Shown here piece after piece: positions 1-3,738 of a DNA stretch of 5,165 nucleotides. Numbering within the stretch: position 1 is the first letter of the stretch; every line of letters begins with the position of its first letter. The DNA comes from Thioalkalivibrio sp. (GTDB lineage Bacteria > Pseudomonadota > Gammaproteobacteria > Ectothiorhodospirales > Ectothiorhodospiraceae). Location of the stretch: contig PWGH01000314.1 in NCBI GenBank assembly GCA_003555285.1, forward strand, positions 1 through 5,165, read 5' to 3'. The notes under the pieces were generated by a model. It was not told the origin of the DNA, did no database searches, and saw nothing but the letters and a program-made list of their open reading frames with translations. The translations under genes were made by a program, and so were the position numbers.

Positions 1-394
1 CCGGCGACAGCTGGTTGCCGGTCGTGATCAGCTTCAGCATCACGCGACCGAAGGGACGCAGCACGTCCTTGGCCGACTGCATTTCGTGCTTGATCGCGAC
101 TTCGCGCATGATCGCGACCAGGCCGCCGGGGGAGTTCTTGAACGGGCAGCGCGCCGCGCAGGTCATGCACTGGGCACAGGCCCAGATCTTTTCCTGCATC
201 GCGTCGTAGATCTGCTCGACGTTTTCGGTCCAGAGCAACTGGACGATCTCTCGCGGCGAATAATCGTAGAACTGGGCCGAGGGACAGGTGGCCGTGCAGA
301 TGCCACAGTTCAGGCAGCCATTCAGCTCGTGGTCGTAGCGGAAGTCGCCGCGGATGTCGTCGAAGATTTGCTGCATCTCAGCATATGTCGCCAT
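1..394 (-). CDS. hdrC1: HdrC-type subunit of the sulfur-oxidising heterodisulfide reductase-like complex (sHdrC1), 3' end cut by the window edge
   Basis: Reading right to left from the ATG at 394, 131 codons are present before the window edge. The protein starts MATYAEMQQIF and carries two ferredoxin-type cysteine motifs: C27-x2-C30-x2-C33-x3-C37-P and C73-x2-C76-x2-C79-x3-C83-P. Each would bind a [4Fe-4S] cluster. This pattern is typical of HdrC, the small subunit that relays electrons between HdrA and HdrB. No signal peptide or membrane segment is seen, so it should be cytoplasmic. The start is supported by GAGGTG (404-399) four bases upstream. In sulfur oxidisers hdrC1 usually leads the hdrC1-B1-A-hyp-C2-B2 cluster, and the TusA gene upstream supports that type over a methanogen-like HdrC. 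The assignment to sHdr relies on this context; hdrB1 and hdrA should lie just outside the window on the left. Calling it C1 rather than C2 is inference from its position. Confidence 0.87.
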   Translation of the reverse strand, partial: MATYAEMQQIFDDIRGDFRYDHELNGCLNCGICTATCPSAQFYDYSPREIVQLLWTENVEQIYDAMQEKIWACAQCMTCAARCPFKNSPGGLVAIMREVAIKHEMQSAKDVLRPFGRVMLKLITTGNQLSP

Positions 395-583
395 GTTCCA
401 CCTCTTCGCTGTGCGCGATGCGTGAAGTCGTACACCGTTCCATTTAGACTCAGTCTAAGTGCGGAAACGAGTTCCCCCAGCGGGAGCGGAGGATTTGAAA
501 ACTAGGGGTGTGTGCAGGACTGCGACGACCGGCGCGAACCGGCCGACCGCCGTACCAGCCTGTACAACGTCGAGAAGGGCGCT
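395..583. other. Intergenic region between tusA and hdrC1
   Basis: This 189-bp gap between two genes on the same strand holds the palindrome at 444-458 and the hdrC1 ribosome binding site. No dsrE-like gene was seen here. No clear intrinsic terminator is visible after tusA. The gap is too wide for tight translational coupling, and together with the palindrome it suggests that hdrC1 has its own control. Confidence 0.6.
444..458. promoter_or_regulatory. Perfect 15-bp palindrome upstream of hdrC1, candidate operator
   Basis: TTAGACTCAGTCTAA has two perfect 7-base arms around a central C, 50-64 bp upstream of the hdrC1 start. It sits inside a looser outer repeat, CGTTCC at 436-441 against GGAAACG at 463-469 with one extra base. 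The size and symmetry suit a dimeric repressor such as the ArsR-type regulators known for sox and shdr genes in other bacteria. Which protein binds it cannot be read from the sequence. No convincing -35/-10 pair was found here, so the hdrC1 promoter itself stays unassigned. Confidence 0.5.
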
Positions 584-814
584 TTAGCCTTTCTTCATCA
601 AAAAGAAGAACTTGCCGCCTTCTTCCCGGTGCTCCATCAACTCGTTTCCGGTTTGCTTGGCAAACGCCTGGAAATCCTTCACCGCACCGGGATCGGTGGC
701 AATGATATGCAGGATCTTGCCAGACTCCATGGACGCCAGCGCCTTCTTGGCTCGCAAAATGGGCAGCGGGCAATTGAGTCCGGAAGCATCCAGCTCGTTG
801 TCGAAATCGGCCAT
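584..814 (-). CDS. tusA: TusA family sulfurtransferase
   Basis: A 76-residue protein with the defining TusA signature near the N-terminus, G12-L-N-C15-P-L-P18. Cys15 is the persulfide-carrying residue. The rest follows the family: the helix ILRAKKALASM, the strand KILHIIATDP, the segment KDFQAFAKQTGNEL and the closing strand KFFFLMKK. It is cytoplasmic, with no signal or membrane segment. TusA accepts sulfane sulfur from rhodaneses or DsrE proteins and passes it on; next to hdr genes it is considered the sulfur donor of the sHdr pathway. The ATG at 814 is chosen because GAGGAG (828-823) lies eight bases upstream and the signature then falls at the usual position. An upstream GTG at 865 would add 17 unsupported residues. 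A housekeeping role in tRNA thiolation is less likely given the neighbours. Confidence 0.95.
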   Translation of the reverse strand: MADFDNELDASGLNCPLPILRAKKALASMESGKILHIIATDPGAVKDFQAFAKQTGNELMEHREEGGKFFFLMKKG

Positions 815-912
815 TACTCTGTCTCCTCGCTTTTTCTCGATTGGTCTAGGGATTAAGTCCGCCACAAGGCATTTGCGCCAGACCGGTACAGCGTCTCAGA
901 AGCTTGTGCAGA

Positions 913-941
913 TTTATAGGGGAACATGCATGCGAATACAA
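913..941 (-). promoter_or_regulatory. Candidate sigma70 promoter for tusA
   Basis: On the minus strand TTGTAT (941-936) and TATAAA (918-913) are separated by exactly 17 bases. The -10 matches five of six consensus bases, the -35 only three of six. It starts eight bases past the rhodanese stop codon and would give a leader of about 90 nt before the tusA ATG. It would let tusA be expressed independently of rhd. The -10 and the spacing are the persuasive parts; the spacer contains the 8-bp palindrome CATGCATG (925-932). Confidence 0.5.
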
Positions 942-948
942 GAAAGTA

Positions 949-1281
949 CTAATTTGGCGTGACAATAGGCTTGCCGGCACGGGACCACCCGACGATGCCG
1001 CCGACCAGATTGTGGACATTGGTGAGGCCCTGCTGCGCCAGGTACGCGCAGGCCTGGCCGGAACGCGCACCGCTCTGGCAATACAGCACCACCGGGGTGT
1101 CCTCTGCGAGCTCGTCCTTGCGCAGGGGAATCAGGTGCAGGGGAATCCGTTCGGCCCCCGGCAGCACGCCGCGGGCGGTTTCCGGGATCGAGCGCACGTC
1201 GACCAGGCGATAGCGCCGACCCTCAGCCTCCCATTCTTCCAGCCCCTCAGGGGTAATTTCTGAAATCGCCATTCCGAACAC
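949..1281 (-). CDS. Single-domain rhodanese (sulfurtransferase)
   Basis: A 110-residue rhodanese-homology protein if started at the GTG at 1281. Family landmarks in order are: an N-terminal helix ITPEGLEEW, the strand and loop YRLVDVRS, the segment GAERIPLHLIP, the active-site loop C68-Q-S-G-A-R-S, and the C-terminal LVGGIVGWSRAGKP. Cys68 would hold the persulfide, and the loop basic residue fits sulfane-sulfur rather than phosphate chemistry. There is no signal peptide, so it should be cytoplasmic. The GTG start is preferred because GGAGG (1291-1287) lies five bases upstream; the in-frame ATG at 1272, three codons later, would sit 14 bases from it. Its position before tusA matches the known rhd-tusA sulfur-relay gene pairs, so it likely loads TusA or works beside it. 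The sulfur donor is unknown. Confidence 0.93.
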   Translation of the reverse strand: MFGMAISEITPEGLEEWEAEGRRYRLVDVRSIPETARGVLPGAERIPLHLIPLRKDELAEDTPVVLYCQSGARSGQACAYLAQQGLTNVHNLVGGIVGWSRAGKPIVTPN

Positions 1282-1597
1282 GGTCGCCTCCGGGCTAATC
1301 GATGCCTGCCGATCCGGCAAGGCCGGAACGGGCGGATCCTGCAGGGCGGCCACAGGACCCGCAGCCGGATGATCGAGTGGTTCGCGCCAAAACCAGAAGG
1401 TCGGCCGAAACGGACCGCAAGCCTCTGAAAAGAGAAGCGGCGGAACCGACCGGGCGCGGCAAACGATCGTGCGCGAAGCATACTCCAAGCATTAGACTAT
1501 GCCAATATTCCGAATACCGTCTGTGAGGGCATCGCGCGTCAGCGCCCGGGCATGCTAGCTTCGGGGGTTGAGATAAGCCGGAAACCGGGAGAATTTT
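1282..1597. other. Divergent intergenic region between rhd and the unknown small gene
   Basis: This 316-bp stretch separates the minus-strand rhodanese from the plus-strand gene at 1598. It holds the candidate rhd promoter (1477-1505) and the ribosome binding sites of both genes. The reading frames through 1131-1488 and 1302-1526 show no recognisable protein features and look like chance frames in GC-rich DNA. On the plus strand no convincing promoter stands out; TTAGAC (1492-1497) with TACCGT (1515-1520) has correct 17-base spacing but poor matches. Confidence 0.6.
1477..1505 (-). promoter_or_regulatory. Candidate sigma70 promoter for the rhodanese gene, with an embedded half-site
   Basis: On the minus strand TTGGCA (1505-1500, five of six to the -35 consensus) and TATGCT (1482-1477, four of six to the -10) are separated by 17 bases. 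The spacer contains AGTCTAA (1498-1492), the same 7-mer that forms each arm of the palindrome before hdrC1. Transcription would begin near 1470, leaving a leader of about 190 nt, which is long. Binding of a regulator to the spacer would plausibly block RNA polymerase, but that is inference. Confidence 0.5.
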
Positions 1598-1909
1598 ATG
1601 GAAAAAAGCGACTTTGAAACCAATGGCCACTATACGGTGACCCTGCGCGCTCCGGACGGCCAGTTGCGCCCGGCCAACCTCTTCGTGCACCGTCTCGAAG
1701 ACGCGTACCTGATCGTTCGGCACACCTCGGGCCCGGATCTCGGCCTGCTGGTTAAACTTGACTACGATGACGTTGTCAAAATCGTGCGTACGCTCCCGGT
1801 GCTGGACCGCAAGCGCTTCATGATCCCGGAAGCCATGCTCAAGCCCAAGCTCTGGGAGAATCGTGACACCATGCGGGCCTACTCGTCGGCTCCGGGACTG
1901 GGCAAGTAA
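1598..1909 (+). CDS. Small conserved-looking protein of unknown function
   Basis: A 103-residue protein that I do not recognise. The start is well supported: GGGAGA lies five bases before the ATG, although CCGG-AAA-CCGG (1578-1588) could partly pair over it. The protein has no cysteine, no signal peptide and no membrane segment, so a soluble cytoplasmic protein is likely. The N-terminal half alternates hydrophobic and polar residues (HYTVTLRAP, NLFVHRL, AYLIVRH, GLLVKLDY) and reads like four short beta-strands. The C-terminal part is basic and proline-containing (LDRKRFMIPEAMLKPKLW). Codon use matches the neighbours, which supports a real gene. It lies 53 bp before bepA on the same strand and diverges from the sulfur-relay genes, so it may belong with either group. 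No function is claimed. Confidence 0.8.
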   Translation: MEKSDFETNGHYTVTLRAPDGQLRPANLFVHRLEDAYLIVRHTSGPDLGLLVKLDYDDVVKIVRTLPVLDRKRFMIPEAMLKPKLWENRDTMRAYSSAPGLGK

Positions 1910-1925
1910 ACCCAGACCGGGCTTG

Positions 1926-1958
1926 CGGGCATCGAGGGTCTGCGCCGACGGATGCCCG
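1926..1958 (+). promoter_or_regulatory. Inverted repeat just upstream of the bepA start codon
   Basis: CGGGCATC (1926-1933) and GATGCCCG (1951-1958) are perfectly complementary over 8 bp with a 17-nt loop. The stem ends four bases before the bepA ATG. No Shine-Dalgarno sequence lies at normal distance; the nearest purine-rich run, GAGGG (1934-1938), would be in the loop 24 bases from the ATG. It lacks a following T-tract, so it is not an obvious terminator for the upstream gene. It may shape bepA translation initiation. Confidence 0.4.
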
Positions 1959-1962
1959 ATGC

Positions 1963-3423
1963 ATGAAAACGCTGCTGACCCGCCTTCTGCTGCTGGGCAC
2001 CGTGCTGCTCGCCACGGTCCTTGTGGTCGTCACGGGCGCCCAGGCCCAGTCGGGGCGCCTGCCCGACCTGGGCGACGCGTCCGGGGGGCTGTTGACTCCC
2101 GCCGAAGAACTCGAACTGGGCCGCTCGCTGCTGCGCGAGATCCGCCGCTCCCTGCCGCTTGTCGACGATCCCGAGATCACCTTTTATATTGACGCTCTCG
2201 GCAGCCGACTGGTCTCACATGCCACGGACACCAGCGGCCCGTTCCATTTTCTGACCGTGGACAACGATCAGGTCAACGCCTTTGCGATGCCGGGTGGGAT
2301 CGTCGGCATGCACAGCGGCCTGATCCTGGCGGCCCGGGACGAGGCCGAACTCGCGGCGGTCATCGCCCACGAGATCGCCCACATCACCCAGCGTCATATC
2401 GCGCGCATGTACGCCCGCGGCCGGGACATCAACTTCACAACCGGGCTTGCAATCCTGGCCGCGGTGATCGCCGCCAGCATCGACCCGCAACTGGCACAGG
2501 CCGCGATCACCGGCGGCATGGCCGCCGGCATGCAGGCGCAGATCGATTTCACCCGCAGCAACGAGGCCGAAGCGGACCGCGTGGGTATCCGAATCCTGTC
2601 CTCGGCCGGCTTCGACCCCCATGCGATGGCGGATTTCTTCGAACGCATGCAGGAACTCAGCCGCGGCAACCGCGATGCCTTGCCGGAATACCTGCGCACC
2701 CACCCGGTCACCCTGGGCCGGATCAGCGATGCCCGCGGCCGCGCGGCCCAGATGACCGGGGACTTCGGACGCGACGACACCGGAGACTTCGACTGGATTC
2801 AGGCGCGCGTCAGGGCTCTGGCGGACCCGCAGCGCAGCCTGCGCGACGCCCGGTCCCGATCCGCCCACACGCCGCTGCAGGCCTACGAAGCGGCGGTCGC
2901 CCACCTGGAACTCGGCGAGACCGCGGCCGCGGCCCGGCAGCTGGCGACGATCCCCCCCGTCGAAGCACCGACACTGACCCTGAGCCTGGCTGAGGTCGCG
3001 CTGTTGCGACACCAAGGCGACCCTGCGGCGGGCCTGGCACTGCTTGACGATCTGGACGCGATCTACCCACAGCATCCGGTCGTGCAGCAGATGCAGGCCA
3101 AGCTTCGTTACGAGGCTGCCGACTACCGCGAGGCGGTCCGGATCACGGATCAAGTGCTCCGCCGCCAGACCACCCCCGAACCGGAAGTCCTGCGCCTGAA
3201 GGCGGAGGCCGCCGATGCCGATCAACGCCGGGCGATCAGCCGCGAGGCCATGGCCGAGTACTTCTTCCACCGCGGCCAATACGCCGAGGCCGTGCGTCAA
3301 TTCGACCAGGCCCTGCTCGCGCCAGATGCCACCATCCGCGACATCGAACGCATCGAGTACAAGCGCGCCACCGCCCGCCAGGTGGCTCGGGACGATCCCC
3401 GCTATCAGGGCGACGGGCGCTAG
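1963..3423 (+). CDS. bepA: BepA/YfgC-like periplasmic M48 zinc metalloprotease with TPR domain
   Basis: A 486-residue protein, almost exactly the length of E. coli BepA (487). Residues 1-28 form a Sec signal peptide (MKTLL, hydrophobic core, AQA before Q29), so the mature protein is periplasmic. The M48 domain spans about 45-260, with H136-E-I-A-H140 as zinc-binding and catalytic motif, E201 in the SNEAEAD segment as third ligand, and H247 in RTHPVT equivalent to the regulatory His of BepA. Residues about 305-480 form TPR-like helix pairs (for example AYEAAVAHLELGETAAA and AEYFFHRGQYAEAVRQF). BepA promotes assembly of the outer-membrane LptD protein and degrades stalled outer-membrane proteins; the TPR part contacts the substrate and the BAM complex. 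All catalytic residues are intact. The ATG at 1963 lacks a good ribosome binding site, but no in-frame alternative exists upstream and it starts a proper signal peptide. The link to sulfur metabolism is probably only positional. Confidence 0.93.
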   Translation: MKTLLTRLLLLGTVLLATVLVVVTGAQAQSGRLPDLGDASGGLLTPAEELELGRSLLREIRRSLPLVDDPEITFYIDALGSRLVSHATDTSGPFHFLTVDNDQVNAFAMPGGIVGMHSGLILAARDEAELAAVIAHEIAHITQRHIARMYARGRDINFTTGLAILAAVIAASIDPQLAQAAITGGMAAGMQAQIDFTRSNEAEADRVGIRILSSAGFDPHAMADFFERMQELSRGNRDALPEYLRTHPVTLGRISDARGRAAQMTGDFGRDDTGDFDWIQARVRALADPQRSLRDARSRSAHTPLQAYEAAVAHLELGETAAAARQLATIPPVEAPTLTLSLAEVALLRHQGDPAAGLALLDDLDAIYPQHPVVQQMQAKLRYEAADYREAVRITDQVLRRQTTPEPEVLRLKAEAADADQRRAISREAMAEYFFHRGQYAEAVRQFDQALLAPDATIRDIERIEYKRATARQVARDDPRYQGDGR

Positions 3424-3574
3424 GTAAGCGCTGAATAAAGCCATCCAGGCTTTCTCAGCGCACGCTGCGCGGCAAATGCGATTTGCCGCTGGCTTCAGAA
3501 TCAACCACCTGCGGTGGTCGATTCTGGCGGCACGTCCTTGTGCCGCAGGGAAACGCCGATAAATCCGCGTTTCC
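3424..3574. mobile_element. Candidate MITE/REP-type element: run of five hairpins after bepA
   Basis: Five inverted repeats follow each other with almost no gaps. (1) GCGCTGA 3428-3434 with 3455-3461, with an inner AAAGCC/GGCTTT. (2) GCGGCAAAT 3469-3477 with 3481-3489. (3) CAGAATC 3496-3502 with 3520-3526, with an inner ACCACC/GGTGGT. (4) GCGGCAC 3527-3533 with 3540-3546. (5) AGGGAAACGC 3547-3556 with 3567-3576. The block is bounded by CTAG at 3420-3423 and 3575-3578, and its ends (GTAAGCGCTGA against the reverse complement GGAAACGCGGA) match at 8 of 11 positions. It encodes no protein. These traits fit a small non-autonomous mobile element or palindromic repeat unit. The bepA stop codon lies in the left CTAG. 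Copy number elsewhere is unknown, so the mobile label is an inference; the hairpins themselves are seen directly. Confidence 0.5.
3428..3461 (+). terminator. Hairpin directly after bepA, possible transcript 3' end
   Basis: Five bases past the bepA stop, GCGCTGA/TCAGCGC encloses AAAGCC/GGCTTT around the loop ATCCA, giving a 13-bp stem with a small internal loop. It could end or stabilise the bepA mRNA. It lacks a T-run after the stem, so factor-independent termination would be weak. It is also the first hairpin of the 3424-3574 element. Confidence 0.3.
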
Positions 3575-3688
3575 CTAGCGTTCGACACCCTTGCGCAGCA
3601 CCGGTCGCCCCGAGGATCACCCTCTTCAGGACCGGGGGAATGAAACCCTGCCTCGTGCCGTCCACTACAGTGTCGCGCTTGCCGCGCG

Positions 3689-3734
3689 GCGCCCGCTTTC
3701 GGGCGCACCCGTTTCCATCAACCGGAGGTCCTCC
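3689..3734 (+). promoter_or_regulatory. soxB leader: GC hairpin and self-complementary ribosome binding site
   Basis: GCGCCCG-CTTT-CGGGCGC (3689-3706) is a perfect 7-bp stem with a 4-nt loop, ending 32 bases before the soxB ATG. Downstream, the ribosome binding site GGAGG (3724-3728) is followed after one base by its own complement CCTCC (3730-3734), ten bases of spacing to the ATG. Both could affect soxB translation or mRNA stability. No promoter with good -35 and -10 boxes was found between 3575 and 3738, so the soxB start of transcription is not assigned. Confidence 0.4.
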
Positions 3735-3738
3735 CCCG

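Noticed and set aside
86..505. 139-codon plus-strand frame over hdrC1
   Set aside because: The opposite strand encodes both four-cysteine iron-sulfur motifs with a proper start; this frame is a shadow.
521..550. Possible terminator after tusA around the CCGG-rich stretch
   Set aside because: The arms are only CCGG tetramers and direct copies rather than a longer stem, and no T-run follows on the minus strand.
815..865. GTG start at 865 that would extend tusA by 17 residues
   Set aside because: The extension (Arg/Lys-rich) has no counterpart in TusA proteins, and the ATG at 814 has its own GAGGAG.
863..908. CACAAG/CTTGTG inverted repeat in the tusA leader
   Set aside because: Only 6 bp with a loop of over 30 bases; easily chance.
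1282..1488. N-terminal extension of the rhodanese from a TTG at 1488
   Set aside because: The extra residues show no domain or targeting signal, the TTG would lie between the candidate -35 and -10 boxes, and the GTG at 1281 has a strong ribosome binding site.
3424..3576. CRISPR array
   Set aside because: The repeats here are five different inverted repeats, not one direct repeat with regular spacers, and no cas gene is present.
2215..3708. 497-codon open frame on the minus strand
   Set aside because: It lies antisense to bepA, whose signal peptide, HEIAH motif and TPR region are unmistakable. Long antisense frames are common in GC-rich genes, and the translation resembles no family.
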